Assembly (NCBI RefSeq): GCF_019598945.1
Contig: NZ_CP080598.1
Location: 2,170,001-2,234,000 of the forward strand
Length of the DNA stretch: 64,000 bases
Origin: Sphaerospermopsis torques-reginae ITEP-024
GTDB taxonomy: Bacteria > Cyanobacteriota > Cyanobacteriia > Cyanobacteriales > Nostocaceae
Reading direction: 5' to 3'
Made by a program: the position numbers and the translations under genes. Of this stretch, positions 46,131 through 55,114 are shown piece by piece. How positions within the stretch are numbered: the stretch's first letter is position 1; every line of letters begins with the position of its first letter. The notes below the pieces were generated by a model that did not search any database, was not told the origin of the DNA, and saw nothing but the letters and a program-made list of their open reading frames with translations.

Positions 46131-46645
46131 TGCTGATAATCTCCAGATTTTCCACCTGTCTTACTAACCAAACTAATGGCTTCAATTTGAATCGACTTTT
46201 CCAGAGCTTTAGCCATATCATATAAGGTAAGAGCAGCAACAGAAACCGCTGTTAAAGCTTCCATTTCTACACCTGTTTCCGCCTTGGTTTTGACTGTGGC
46301 ATAAATTTGATAACCGGGTAGTTGTGCATCTGGTTTGATATCAACAGTAATCTTTTGCAAAGGTAAGGGATGACAAAGGGGAATTAAATTAGCTGTTTGT
46401 TTAGCGGCCATAATACCCGCTAACCTAGCAGTTGCCAAAACATCCCCTTTAGGAGCATTCCCCGCTTCAATAGCTGCTAACGTTTCTGGGAGCATTCGCA
46501 CTTTAGCAGTAGCCACAGCTTCCCGCACAGTGGCAACTTTCCCAGACACATCAACCATTTGCGCCTCTCCCTGGGGGGTGAGATGAGAAAGTTGAGAAAT
46601 ATTTTGAGAAATATGGGAAGAATTTGAAAAAACCTCTTGCGTCAT
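46124..46645 (-). CDS. moaC: Cyclic pyranopterin monophosphate synthase MoaC
   Basis: 173 aa. [20 protein letters not shown] is the canonical N-terminal motif. [12 protein letters not shown], then [20 protein letters not shown] and [12 protein letters not shown] are active-site segments of the molybdopterin precursor enzyme. The first 29 residues ([20 protein letters not shown]) are an unusual extension; ATG at 46645 is the only good start. Mo cofactor is needed for nitrate reductase. No other moa gene is adjacent. Its 5' end faces the tRNA-Arg gene. Confidence 0.92.
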   Translation of the reverse strand: MTQEVFSNSSHISQNISQLSHLTPQGEAQMVDVSGKVATVREAVATAKVRMLPETLAAIEAGNAPKGDVLATARLAGIMAAKQTANLIPLCHPLPLQKITVDIKPDAQLPGYQIYATVKTKAETGVEMEALTAVSVAALTLYDMAKALEKSIQIEAISLVSKTGGKSGDYQQF

Positions 46646-46682
46646 TTGGGAAGTGTGTGTTACTATAAGATTCGTTGGTTAA

Positions 46683-46756
46683 GGGCGTGTAGCTCAGTGG
46701 ACTAGAGCACGTGGCTACGGACCACGGTGTCGGGGGTTCGAATCCCTCCTCGCCCG
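46683..46756 (+). tRNA. tRNA-Arg(ACG)
   Basis: The 74-nt cloverleaf is complete without CCA: acceptor GGGCGTG/CTCGCCC (one T-T mismatch), D arm GCTC-AGTGGACTA-GAGC, anticodon stem CGTGG/CCACG with loop CTACGGA (anticodon ACG, read as ICG after deamination), variable loop GTGTC, T arm GGGGG-TTCGAAT-CCCTC, and discriminator G. It reads CGU/CGC/CGA arginine codons. Confidence 0.97.
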
Positions 46757-46772
46757 TTAAATAACAATAATC

Positions 46773-46808
46773 GCACAAACTCGGTAATTGGGTTTGTGCA
46801 ATTTTTTT
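46773..46808 (+). terminator. Terminator of tRNA-Arg
   Basis: 8-bp stem GCACAAAC / GTTTGTGC around 11 nt, followed by AATTTTTTT; 16 bp after the tRNA. Confidence 0.85.
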
Positions 46809-46996
46809 AGGTGACTAGTGATTGGTGACTGGGGAATAGGTTTCAATAATGGACAATTAACAATGAACAATTGACAATTACTTCTCCGTTCCAGGAAGAG
46901 GATTTCACAAGCGGAATTTTGGGCTTTTTCCCCATGAAAGAGGAGGTTTTAAACCTTGAATGAAACAATTATCAATTGTCAATTGTCAATTGATAA

Positions 46997-48229
46997 CTAC
47001 ACCTTGCTTTTTAAAGCATAGGCATCTTCACCACGGCCAAGGGCAAAGCGGAACGACTGGGAGATATTTTTACTCGACTGTGTAATAAAAATCAGCACAG
47101 CCAGTAAAGTTAAGCCCGTAGCAAAACCAAACATACTGCGATATCCCATTTGTTGGGCAATAGAACCGACAACTGGACCGGCTATAGCTAGTCCTACATC
47201 AAATCCCATTAAAGACACGCCAAAAATTCGCCCTCTTTCATAGGGTAAGGCTCTATCTGTCATCATTGCAGAAATCATGGGAATAGCAGTTCCAGAAGCC
47301 GCACCTTCAACAACTGCACCTATTAAAAATGTTAAGGGGCTGTTTGCTTGCCAAATTAATACCATTGCCAAGGTGTAAGCAGTCAGGCTGAAGGTGACAA
47401 ATAAACCTCTACCGTATTTATCAGAAGCCTTACCAGCAACTAATCTAATACTGAAACTAGCAATAGCGGCGGCGGTAAAAAACAACCCCGCATTTAAATC
47501 TACTCCTGTTGATTTAATGTACAAGGCAATAAAGGTATGTACTGTCCCTAACGATAAGCCAATTAGTAACAACACAATAGCGGGTACACGGACACGGGGA
47601 CTGGTGATGAGTTGCCAAAATTTATCATCAGTAACGTCTTTGGGTTTTTCAATAATCGGTGGGTTAACAACGGGTAAAAGACAAAGTAAGCCCAAAAAAC
47701 CTAAAGTTGTAGATGCGATAAATAAAGGTGTGTAGCCTACTGTGGCTTGTAAATATCCCCCTAAAGCTGGACCGAGTGCTACACCGATGGGATTAACTAA
47801 ACTCATATAACCTATGATTTCACCCCGACGGTGTTCTGGTGCTAAGTCTCCCACCAAGGCAATGAAACCAGTACCAAAGGCGGCAATACTGATACCATGA
47901 AAGGCACGAATTACCATTAGTAGTGGTAGTGATTTTACTGCTAAATAACCCAATGGTGCGATCGCTGCTACTGCCAACCCAATCAGTAACACAATTTTTC
48001 TACCCTGACTGTCTGCTAAAATCCCCACTTGGGGACGAAATACTAACATCCCGATGGCAAAGCTACCCATAACAATGCCAATTTGTTGTTTTGTTGCCCC
48101 TAGAGATTCTATATATAAAGGTAATGTTGGCAACAAAGAAGCTAAAGCCGACCAGAATAATAAACCTGCTGCAAATAATATTAGTAGGTTGCGCCGCAAA
48201 TTAGCGTCAATAGTATCAAAATTTTTCAC
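46997..48229 (-). CDS. MFS transporter
   Basis: 410 aa, 12 membrane helices. The MFS loop 2-3 motif is GILADSQGRKIVLLIGLA, loop 8-9 is GKASDKYGRGLFVTFSLT, and motif C is GVALGPALGGYL in helix 5, pointing to the drug:H+ antiporter (DHA1) branch. It probably exports small molecules; the substrate is unknown. It forms a minus-strand pair with the GT2 gene 48 bp upstream. The terminal region downstream has AATTGTC repeats. Confidence 0.85.
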   Translation of the reverse strand: MKNFDTIDANLRRNLLILFAAGLLFWSALASLLPTLPLYIESLGATKQQIGIVMGSFAIGMLVFRPQVGILADSQGRKIVLLIGLAVAAIAPLGYLAVKSLPLLMVIRAFHGISIAAFGTGFIALVGDLAPEHRRGEIIGYMSLVNPIGVALGPALGGYLQATVGYTPLFIASTTLGFLGLLCLLPVVNPPIIEKPKDVTDDKFWQLITSPRVRVPAIVLLLIGLSLGTVHTFIALYIKSTGVDLNAGLFFTAAAIASFSIRLVAGKASDKYGRGLFVTFSLTAYTLAMVLIWQANSPLTFLIGAVVEGAASGTAIPMISAMMTDRALPYERGRIFGVSLMGFDVGLAIAGPVVGSIAQQMGYRSMFGFATGLTLLAVLIFITQSSKNISQSFRFALGRGEDAYALKSKV

Positions 48230-48277
48230 GGCAGATGTTATTTTAATTTACAGTAATTTTGTATTCCTATTGTTACG

Positions 48278-49246
48278 TTACTTAACATTTTTCGCCACTA
48301 CTTCCCGCACTCGATATATTGGCCTTCCTTGAGATTCGTGGTAAGTACGCATTAATAATTCTGCTAACAAACCAAAGCAAAATAACTGAATACCAGTTAG
48401 CAGCAATAACACAGCTAAAATTAATAAAGGACGATTACCAATATCTGCACCAAAAGCCAGTTTCAGGAAAGTTAAATAAATTCCTAGTCCGCCACCTGTA
48501 ACCATTGACAACAAGCCAAACAACCCAAAGACGTGCATGGGACGGGTGAGGAACTTTTTCATAAATAGAATTGTTAATAAATCCATCAATACCCGAAAAG
48601 TCCGAGAAATGCCATATTTACTTTTACCGAAGCGTCGTGCATGATGACGCACAGGCATTTCGGTGATTCTTGCCCCTTCGATATAAGCTAAAGCTGGCAA
48701 GAAGCGGTGTAGTTCTCCGTAAAGGTTCATATCTGCAACTAATTCTGCACGATAGGCTTTGAGAGAACAACCATAGTCGTGAATATAGACGCTAGTGGTA
48801 CGACGAATTAACCAATTAGCAATTTTTGAAGGAAGTAACCGATTTATTGCCCCATCTTGGCGATTTTTGCGCCAACCACTGACCAAATCGTAACCTTCAT
48901 CTAATTTTGCCAATAACATGGGGATATCAGCCGGATCATTTTGTAAATCAGCATCTAAGGTAACAATTGCTTTGCCTGTGGCATAATTAAAACCCGCAGA
49001 CATGGCCGCAGTTTGTCCGTAGTTGCGGCGTAAAATCACCGCTTTTAAATCATTGCGGAGTTGCGCTTGTTCTTTAAGAAATTCCGGTGAACCATCAGTA
49101 GAACCATCATCTACACAGATAATTTCATAACTTAACTCACTGGCTGTCAGAGTGGTAGAAATGGCTTCTAGTAATAAAGGTAGACTTTCTACTTCATCTT
49201 TAATCGGTACAACTACGGATACATCTGGTAATTGGTAATTGGTCAT
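48278..49246 (-). CDS. Glycosyltransferase family 2, DPM1/GtrB-like
   Basis: 322 aa. GT-A domain: VSVVVPIKDEVESLPLLLEA, CVDDGSTDGS, and TLDADLQNDPADI (DxD). Two C-terminal membrane helices (HVFGLFGLLSMVTGGGLGIY, RPLLILAVLLLLTGIQLFCF) are typical of undecaprenyl/dolichyl-phosphate sugar transferases such as GtrB and ArnC. It transfers a sugar to a polyprenyl phosphate for envelope glycans. The ATG at 49246 is preferred; residues 1-7 (MTNYQLP) are encoded by a heptamer repeat (GGTAATT in reverse). A TTG 12 codons upstream is the alternative. Confidence 0.87.
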   Translation of the reverse strand: MTNYQLPDVSVVVPIKDEVESLPLLLEAISTTLTASELSYEIICVDDGSTDGSPEFLKEQAQLRNDLKAVILRRNYGQTAAMSAGFNYATGKAIVTLDADLQNDPADIPMLLAKLDEGYDLVSGWRKNRQDGAINRLLPSKIANWLIRRTTSVYIHDYGCSLKAYRAELVADMNLYGELHRFLPALAYIEGARITEMPVRHHARRFGKSKYGISRTFRVLMDLLTILFMKKFLTRPMHVFGLFGLLSMVTGGGLGIYLTFLKLAFGADIGNRPLLILAVLLLLTGIQLFCFGLLAELLMRTYHESQGRPIYRVREVVAKNVK

Positions 49247-49444
49247 TGCTGATAGGCGATCGCTGATGGTTGATTTTACCAAAAATTTGGCTTGATGTTG
49301 TTCGTGGTATAGATCCCCTAATTCTTTAAGAAGTCGGGGATCTAGAAAACAATTACCTGTACCTGGAAGTGAGAGGATTGGAAATAGGAAATTTTTTCTG
49401 TTTTTTTCTCCTGCAAATGAGAGAATTTAAACCTTTAATAAAAT

Positions 49445-49472
49445 AATTATCAATTATCAATTATCAATTATC
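49445..49472. repeat. STRR array, 4 x AATTATC, overlapping a gene end
   Basis: Four tandem AATTATC heptamers that overlap the last codons and stop of the NlpC/P60 gene on the complementary strand. Confidence 0.9.
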
Positions 49473-50170
49473 AATTGACCAACATAGCTTTTCACAACTC
49501 TACCAGCACCCCGTAATTGTTTATAGTACGACTGACTAACTTTATCACCTTGTTCCGAAAGTTGATCAATACCTATACCGTTGCGTCCTTGTTCTTTTCC
49601 TGAACTGTGAATATAATAACCATCACCTAAATATAAACCTACATGAGTTGCTTTTTGCGGAGTTCCAAAAAAGATTAAATCCCCTGGTTCGATATCATGA
49701 ATATTAATTGGTTGGGTAAAAGCTTCTTGTTGATAAGCATCTCTTGGCAAACACACACCCACAGATACAAAAGCAGCTTGCATTAAACCAGAACAATCAT
49801 AATTTGGTCCTACTGTTCCACCCCACAAATAATAATTAGTTTGCTGCATTGCTTGTTGGGTAAATTCAATTACCTCTGGTAGTAGTTTTTTGATTTCCGA
49901 TTCAGTAAAAAATGCAGGTTCGTAGGGTGTGGTAGCAGGTTGTAATAAGGACAAATCATTAACAGCAACCCACCCTGGATAATCATCTTCACATAAACAA
50001 ACTTGAATTGCTGTATCTTGATGATTTGATGTGATGCGTAAATTGCGTCCAGCAGCAGCTTGAGTTGCTAAACTGACGCATTCAGGAGCATCATATAAAT
50101 TGAGGTCAGCTAGACATTGATATTCGTTGGTTGGGGAATGGGGAATTAGTAAATTTAAATTTAAAGACAT
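49457..50170 (-). CDS. NlpC/P60 cell-wall peptidase with SH3b domain
   Basis: 237 aa. An N-terminal bacterial SH3-like region (residues 1-95) is followed by NlpC/P60: catalytic Cys in YDCSGLMQAAF, His in THVGLYLGDGYYIHSS, and QLRGAGRVV at the end. It is very similar in layout to the crystallised Nostoc/Anabaena gamma-D-glutamyl-L-diamino acid endopeptidases, which cut murein peptides during recycling. No signal peptide, as in those enzymes. The last codons (QLIIDN-stop) are encoded by an AATTATC heptamer repeat, 49445-49472. Confidence 0.9.
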   Translation of the reverse strand: MSLNLNLLIPHSPTNEYQCLADLNLYDAPECVSLATQAAAGRNLRITSNHQDTAIQVCLCEDDYPGWVAVNDLSLLQPATTPYEPAFFTESEIKKLLPEVIEFTQQAMQQTNYYLWGGTVGPNYDCSGLMQAAFVSVGVCLPRDAYQQEAFTQPINIHDIEPGDLIFFGTPQKATHVGLYLGDGYYIHSSGKEQGRNGIGIDQLSEQGDKVSQSYYKQLRGAGRVVKSYVGQLIIDN

Positions 50171-50526
50171 ATTTTTGTCAGAATCAGGATTTACAGGATT
50201 TAAGGATTTACAGGATGATATAGTTAATTTTTGTCAGAATCAGGATGTCCAGGATTTAAGGATTTGCAAGATTATATCATGGTTGGTAAAAAAAGAGTCT
50301 CCTATTTGTAGATTAGAGTAATTCAATCAACCCAAAATTACGATAATTTCAGCGAATTTATCGTAAGCATCCCAATTTTGAAGAAATAAACGCAGTCACA
50401 TCAAAAACCCTCTGAAACTCTCTTTCCTTTGTGTACTTTGCGTCCTTTGCGGTTCAGTAAAATTAAGCTTGGGATAATTTTATATTTTTAGTAACAATCA
50501 ACTTACACATTGGGTATGCTCCCAAT
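50171..50526. other. Intergenic region with three dispersed repeats
   Basis: Two successive copies of the AATCAGGAT...AGGATTTACAGGATG repeat (50177-50218 and 50233-50270) and, at 50400-50460, CTTTGTGTACTTTGCGTCCTTTGCGG, an inverted relative of the 33.66-kb repeat. No gene. Confidence 0.6.
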
Positions 50527-51768
50527 TTATGTAATTGGCCATTCAGGAATAATCTGATCAATTTCTGTCATAATCTTTAATGTTTCTGTTAAAGCAACTA
50601 CTATTTTTTGATAATGCAGAATATCATCAAAGGATAAACTTCTATTTGCTTTTTTGCGGTCTTTTAACCATTTATCTAAAACTTGATATCCGCCAATTTT
50701 GAATTGCCATATTTCTGGGGTTATTCCTTGAAAATATCGGGTTTTATTGATGTAAACTCTTTGCTGTTGTGGTTTATAGGTGACTTCTGTAACGCTGTTT
50801 TCTCCTTCTCCTTGATATTGGGTAATTAAATGATTGAGTTTTGCTGATTCCATTAAATGTAATTGGACTAATTCTTCACCTTTGATGGCTAGATTTTTCC
50901 ATAGTTTTTCATTGGATGTGAGGGGTAAATGGGGAAAGTCTATTTTCAAAAATCCTGCATATCTTTGACGATAGGTAGGACTATGAAAAATGGCGTATAT
51001 ATAATAAAATATGGTTTCTGGTGCGGGGATATATCCTAATTTTTCTTGGATAGCGTTGAGGAATTTTTGTGATAGGTTGGGTGTGCGTTCTATAAATAAT
51101 GTTCCTTGGGCGTTTTCCGTGTCTGGGTAAAGGTAAAGGGGGAAAATACAAGATTGAGTTGTAGACTCTCCACATTTTGTTTCAGTCATAAACCGAGAAC
51201 AATAAAAGTGATCGCAGTCTTGAGATTTATTGCTTCTAGCAGAAATAATTGCCAGATTATCTGATAACATATTCCGCATGACTTCCAACCGAGGCATACA
51301 AATAAAACCTCGTGTTTGTCCTGTATAATAAGTGTATCTTGTGTCAAACGGACGATATAAAATAGGAACAATATTATTATCTTCAATACCATTTTTCTTT
51401 AAATCATTTTGAGCTAGTGCAACTTGCCAATCTCGCGCATCTTTTCCTAAATCATATTTTTCCCTTGCTGCTTCTACAGGAAGTGAAACAAAGTCTTTGA
51501 CTGTTTCTTTTACTTCTTGTTTAGACCATTTGATAGTTAGTGAATCTCGCGCTGTGACTATTCCTACAGAATTTACAGGCATTATATCTGTAATTTTCCA
51601 ACCTTGGTTATATTCGGTTAATAAATCTTGATTTTGAGGGGTGAAAAGATAAAATGGTGAGTTAGAAAAAAATTCTTGCCACTCAATGGTAGTAAAATCA
51701 TTTTCATCAAGAAAACTATATTTATCTTCCCTTGAACCCCAAAGATCAATATGATAAAACTTGGTCAT
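50527..51768 (-). CDS. Target-recognition half of a type IIG/ISP-like R-M enzyme
   Basis: 413 aa corresponding to the C-terminal specificity part of single-chain nuclease-methyltransferases. It begins MTKFYHIDLWGSREDKYSFL, the segment that in intact homologues directly follows the methyltransferase core, and contains PILYRPFDTRYTYYTGQTRG, RLEVMRNML, YIYAIFHSPTYRQRYAGFLK and a C-terminal YQVLDKWLKDRK helix bundle. It shares reading frame with the methyltransferase half; hicBA lies in between. ATG 51768 has no clear Shine-Dalgarno sequence and follows hicA by 23 bp. It could act in trans as a specificity subunit, or be inactive. Confidence 0.8.
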   Translation of the reverse strand: MTKFYHIDLWGSREDKYSFLDENDFTTIEWQEFFSNSPFYLFTPQNQDLLTEYNQGWKITDIMPVNSVGIVTARDSLTIKWSKQEVKETVKDFVSLPVEAAREKYDLGKDARDWQVALAQNDLKKNGIEDNNIVPILYRPFDTRYTYYTGQTRGFICMPRLEVMRNMLSDNLAIISARSNKSQDCDHFYCSRFMTETKCGESTTQSCIFPLYLYPDTENAQGTLFIERTPNLSQKFLNAIQEKLGYIPAPETIFYYIYAIFHSPTYRQRYAGFLKIDFPHLPLTSNEKLWKNLAIKGEELVQLHLMESAKLNHLITQYQGEGENSVTEVTYKPQQQRVYINKTRYFQGITPEIWQFKIGGYQVLDKWLKDRKKANRSLSFDDILHYQKIVVALTETLKIMTEIDQIIPEWPIT

Positions 51769-51791
51769 AATTTGTTTGAGATTAGAGGATT

Positions 51792-52016
51792 TTACTCAGT
51801 TTTCCATTCTGTTTCTGGAATGTCAGCGTTGATCATAATATTGCGTAATGTACCAACAGGTAAATTACACCCCTTATGATAGGGTACAATAGTTTGCAGT
51901 TGGCGCTCTAAATTTCGCCACTTGCGATGACTACCTTTCTGTGAAACTAATTCAAACCCGTAATTTTTTAAGATAGTTTCAACTTCATCTGCATTCATTC
52001 TGCGGATACGAGTCAT
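51792..52016 (-). CDS. hicA: HicA mRNA-interferase toxin
   Basis: 74 aa dsRBD-like toxin. ADEVETILKNYGFELVSQKG carries the conserved fold, and SQKGSHRKWRN includes the catalytic His. The C-terminus VGTLRNIMINADIPETEW is typical of HicA. HicA cleaves mRNAs. The start overlaps the hicB stop (ATGA). Confidence 0.92.
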   Translation of the reverse strand: MTRIRRMNADEVETILKNYGFELVSQKGSHRKWRNLERQLQTIVPYHKGCNLPVGTLRNIMINADIPETEWKTE

Positions 52017-52216
52017 GTTACTAAAACCTCTCGCATGACTGATCCTGGTTGTAATGTAATTGTGTCAGGTTCTAGATAAAGTGCGATCGCTTCACGAATA
52101 TTTTCTAAAGCTTCTGCTTCTGTTTCACCTGCGGAAACACAACCTGGTAATTCTGGACACCAAACCGCCCAATCTCCGGTTTCAGGATCGGGTTCTAAAA
52201 TAACACGCCATTTCAT
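52013..52216 (-). CDS. hicB: HicB antitoxin (short form)
   Basis: 67 aa partial-RNase-H-fold antitoxin: ILEPDPETGDWAVWCPELPG, CVSAGETEAEALENIREAIA, LYLEPD. It lacks the C-terminal DNA-binding domain of long HicB, so autoregulation may require another factor. ATG 52216 overlaps the stop of the methyltransferase half (ATGA) and has a strong AGGAGG seven bases upstream that is itself coding for the last residues of that protein. Confidence 0.92.
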   Translation of the reverse strand: MKWRVILEPDPETGDWAVWCPELPGCVSAGETEAEALENIREAIALYLEPDTITLQPGSVMREVLVT

Positions 52217-54075
52217 ATTTTTTCCTCCTGGGGATATTTAATCATAAAACAAATAGCGACTCCCTGCTGAATATCAAATACATTTTTATCTGGTAAACCA
52301 TCGGGAGTGACTTCTTTTTTCTTACTATTACCATGTAAATCCATTATATATATTTCATCAAAGGTTTTTGCTAAACTTTGTCGCATTCCTCGAAATGTGG
52401 GATTATCTAAATAACCATGATTGGTAATAAATGCTAAAATTCCTGAACCTGTTTTTTCTATGCGCCATTGTCCAAATCTGATAAATTTCACATAATCATC
52501 TTGTAACCATTTGGGGTTGCGTTCTTTTAATGGTAATCCATCTACATAATAATAGTCTTTGACTAATCCTGATATCCATTCACTTTTATTAGCAGAATGT
52601 CCAGAATAGGGAGGATTTCCTAATACTATCATCACGGGAAAATCTCGTTTGATAGCTGCGGCTTCATTGGCTTCTTGGGCGACATATTGCCCAAATAAAA
52701 TTTCTGATTTTTTCACCGCTTCATCTAGGGTATTGGTTAAATAAATTCCTAATCGTTGTTTACTGGTAAATTGATAGCCATAATTTTGTAATTGTAAGCC
52801 AATTTTTAAATGAGCGATCGCATAGGGAGCTATTAACAATTCAAACCCATATAACCGATTAAATAAATGTTCTTTAACATAATCATTCCATACACTTGCT
52901 AAACCCATTGATGCTAAATTTTGGTAAATTTGATTGATAACTGCATACAAAAAAGTTCCCGTACCAGTTGCCGGATCAAGAATTTGTACTCTCGGTTGTT
53001 TGGTACTTTCATCTTCGCTATAATCAGCTAAACCTAATGGTAAATTAAAACGAGTTTTGAGAATTAAATCTACTGAACGCACCATAAAATTCACCACAGG
53101 TTCAGGTGTGTAATAAACACCGCGACTTTTTCGCATAGCTGCATCATAAGCAGCAAGAAATGTTTCATAAAAATGAACTACAGGATCTTGTTGTCTGGTA
53201 TTTTTACCAAAATTATCTAAAATATTGATCATATTTACTTGGGCTAAAAGTTGTACTAAATCATCAACTGCCCAATTTATTTGAGAAATAGCATCGGTAT
53301 CAACTACAGTATTAAATAACCGTTTTAAAAATGGGTTAGTATCGGGAATATATAAACCTGCGGTACGTCGTTCAAAAGGGTATGTTTGGGGATTTTGGGC
53401 ATGACTTACCCTAGCTGTAAATAAACCATAAGCGACGGTTTGGGCATACATATCAGCAAAGGTAGATTCATCTAAATCAGGTAATAATATTTCTTGAAAT
53501 CCCTTTTTTAGTTGATGCAATTCTTGATTTTTTGTTTCCATTTTTAATGTTTCTGTGACTGCATAACGGATGGCTTTAGTTAACCTTGCCATTTGTTTAG
53601 CTAAGTCTTCTGGGTGATTAATAATTTCCCCTTGATAGTTGAGAAACCCTTGAATCAATTGCTCAGTTTTTTCAATATCTAGTAGTTGAATTTTCTGATG
53701 TAACTGTGCTGCTAAAATAGTTTTTAACCGCATTTTACCGTCAACATACCAGCGAAATTCCAGGTAATTTGTTAAGATTAAATTTGCCCCAATATGGGAT
53801 TCTCGATATCGTTCTAATTGTTCTGTTTTTTCAATTTTTTCTAAATCTACACCTACATCTTTTGCTTCTACATAACCTATTAATAAATCTCGTTTTCTAA
53901 TCGTAAAATCAGGAATACCTGCTTTATTACCTTTTTCTTCTATGGTGGCTTCAATTTGTGCTGATGGTTGATCAAGTAAGTATTTTAAAGCAGGGTAATG
54001 GGTGCGTTCACTACCACGGTGTAAGTTTTTTTGTAGGGATTGTAAATAATTTTCAACTTCAATTATAAAATTCAT
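52213..54075 (-). CDS. Nuclease-methyltransferase half of a type IIG/ISP-like R-M enzyme
   Basis: 620 aa from ATG 54075; longer frames cross a terminator and are rejected. The N-terminal PD-(D/E)XK nuclease is GIPDFTIRKRD...YVEAKD (Asp56, Glu70, Lys72). A helical connector follows, then the N6-adenine methyltransferase: motif I ILDPATGTGTFLYAV (Asp367), motif IV VLGNPPYSG (Asn487) and motif VIII-like FDIQQGVAICFMIKYP. It then stops within five codons (QEEKI) that coincide with the hicB ribosome binding site. Homologues continue into the target-recognition region, encoded here 444 bp further as a separate gene. Confidence 0.85.
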   Translation of the reverse strand: MNFIIEVENYLQSLQKNLHRGSERTHYPALKYLLDQPSAQIEATIEEKGNKAGIPDFTIRKRDLLIGYVEAKDVGVDLEKIEKTEQLERYRESHIGANLILTNYLEFRWYVDGKMRLKTILAAQLHQKIQLLDIEKTEQLIQGFLNYQGEIINHPEDLAKQMARLTKAIRYAVTETLKMETKNQELHQLKKGFQEILLPDLDESTFADMYAQTVAYGLFTARVSHAQNPQTYPFERRTAGLYIPDTNPFLKRLFNTVVDTDAISQINWAVDDLVQLLAQVNMINILDNFGKNTRQQDPVVHFYETFLAAYDAAMRKSRGVYYTPEPVVNFMVRSVDLILKTRFNLPLGLADYSEDESTKQPRVQILDPATGTGTFLYAVINQIYQNLASMGLASVWNDYVKEHLFNRLYGFELLIAPYAIAHLKIGLQLQNYGYQFTSKQRLGIYLTNTLDEAVKKSEILFGQYVAQEANEAAAIKRDFPVMIVLGNPPYSGHSANKSEWISGLVKDYYYVDGLPLKERNPKWLQDDYVKFIRFGQWRIEKTGSGILAFITNHGYLDNPTFRGMRQSLAKTFDEIYIMDLHGNSKKKEVTPDGLPDKNVFDIQQGVAICFMIKYPQEEKI

Positions 54076-54116
54076 GGCTTTGATTTTTATAGATAGATAA
54101 TTGATGGTTTTTAGCG

Positions 54117-54152
54117 AAAAAAAGGGCAAAGGTAAGCTTGTAACCTTTACCC
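54117..54152 (-). terminator. Terminator upstream of the R-M operon
   Basis: On the minus strand: 10-bp stem GGGTAAAGGT / ACCTTTGCCC (one G-U pair) with loop TACAAGCTT, followed by seven U. It separates the Rpn-family gene from the R-M/hicBA operon, implying that the latter has its own promoter in 54076-54116. Confidence 0.85.
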
Positions 54153-54164
54153 AGAATTTAGACT

Positions 54165-55019
54165 TTAGTTTTTCACCTCTGTTAACCAACTTTCTAAATC
54201 AGCTAAACTGGTAAAATCTAACAATGCTTCGCTCAAATCTTCAAGTACAGATAACGGTAAATCAGAAATTTCTGCGCGTCTTTCTGCTGATAATTCTCCA
54301 AAACGCTTAGTCAAAAGTCGGATCACTAAATTAACTGTTGCTTCTTCTACACCTTCTTCTCTTCCTTCTTCTTTTATGTCTCGATACAGTCTTGTTTCTT
54401 TGAGGGTTATTCCTAACATAGCTTCAGCCTCGCTGCGGGTTAAGTTTTCAAATTTGTACGAGATGATCGTGGTGATCATTTCTATTATGACTTGATTTGA
54501 TGGTGTTGGTATTTCTTGTTGAGTTCTTGTTAACAAATACCTTGCTGCTGCTGGTGCTTCACCTTCTTTTAGGGTTGTCAGTACCATCAATCCTACCCAT
54601 ACAGGTAATTGCTGAATATCTCCCAATTCATCTAAATATATACGATGAACTTGTTCACCATTCAATAGTGTACGATGAGGGTAAATATCGCTTTGTTCTG
54701 TGTTACGAGATGGGTAAATTATTACTGCTTGCCAATCACTAAATCTATCACGGTTACGATAGAAATATAATGCAGATTCGGCAAATACTCTTTCATAGAG
54801 TTTTTCATCTTTTTGAAACTGCACTTCACAGAAATAAACAACTCCTGGATCTTCGTTTTCCGGTGGTAAAAATACACCATCAATCTCAAATTTCGGTTCT
54901 TTGACTGCTACAGAATCAAATCTATAATCATCTGCATTTGCAGGTGGATTTTCCAAAAGCTGAAATAACAGCGATGGATATTGTTGAAAGAGTTTATAAA
55001 AAATGGAATCACGCCGCAT
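54165..55019 (-). CDS. Rpn family (DUF2887/DUF4351) nuclease-like protein
   Basis: 284 aa. The N-terminus MRRDSIFYKLFQQYPSLLFQ and FEIDGVFLPPENEDPGVVYF...EVQFQKD give the D-x(n)-E-x-Q version of the PD-(D/E)XK centre seen in Rpn/DUF2887 proteins. The C-terminus LIRLLTKRFGELSAERRAEI with LEDLSEALLDFTSLADLESW is DUF4351. Rpn proteins promote recombination in E. coli; cyanobacteria carry many paralogues. Divergent from the serine hydrolase gene over 95 bp with TATAAT at 55063-55068. Confidence 0.85.
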   Translation of the reverse strand: MRRDSIFYKLFQQYPSLLFQLLENPPANADDYRFDSVAVKEPKFEIDGVFLPPENEDPGVVYFCEVQFQKDEKLYERVFAESALYFYRNRDRFSDWQAVIIYPSRNTEQSDIYPHRTLLNGEQVHRIYLDELGDIQQLPVWVGLMVLTTLKEGEAPAAARYLLTRTQQEIPTPSNQVIIEMITTIISYKFENLTRSEAEAMLGITLKETRLYRDIKEEGREEGVEEATVNLVIRLLTKRFGELSAERRAEISDLPLSVLEDLSEALLDFTSLADLESWLTEVKN

Positions 55020-55114
55020 GAATTATAATTTGTTGCACATAATATTATTATACAATTAATGTTATAATAAATAGAGAAATTAACATTTTGATATTTTCAA
55101 GGAATTATTCGCAA

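Noticed and set aside
54076-54189. N-terminal extension of the nuclease-methyltransferase starting at 54189 and overlapping the Rpn-family gene
   Set aside because: It would cross a strong intrinsic terminator (54117-54152); homology-like sequence starts at MNFIIEVENYL (ATG 54075).
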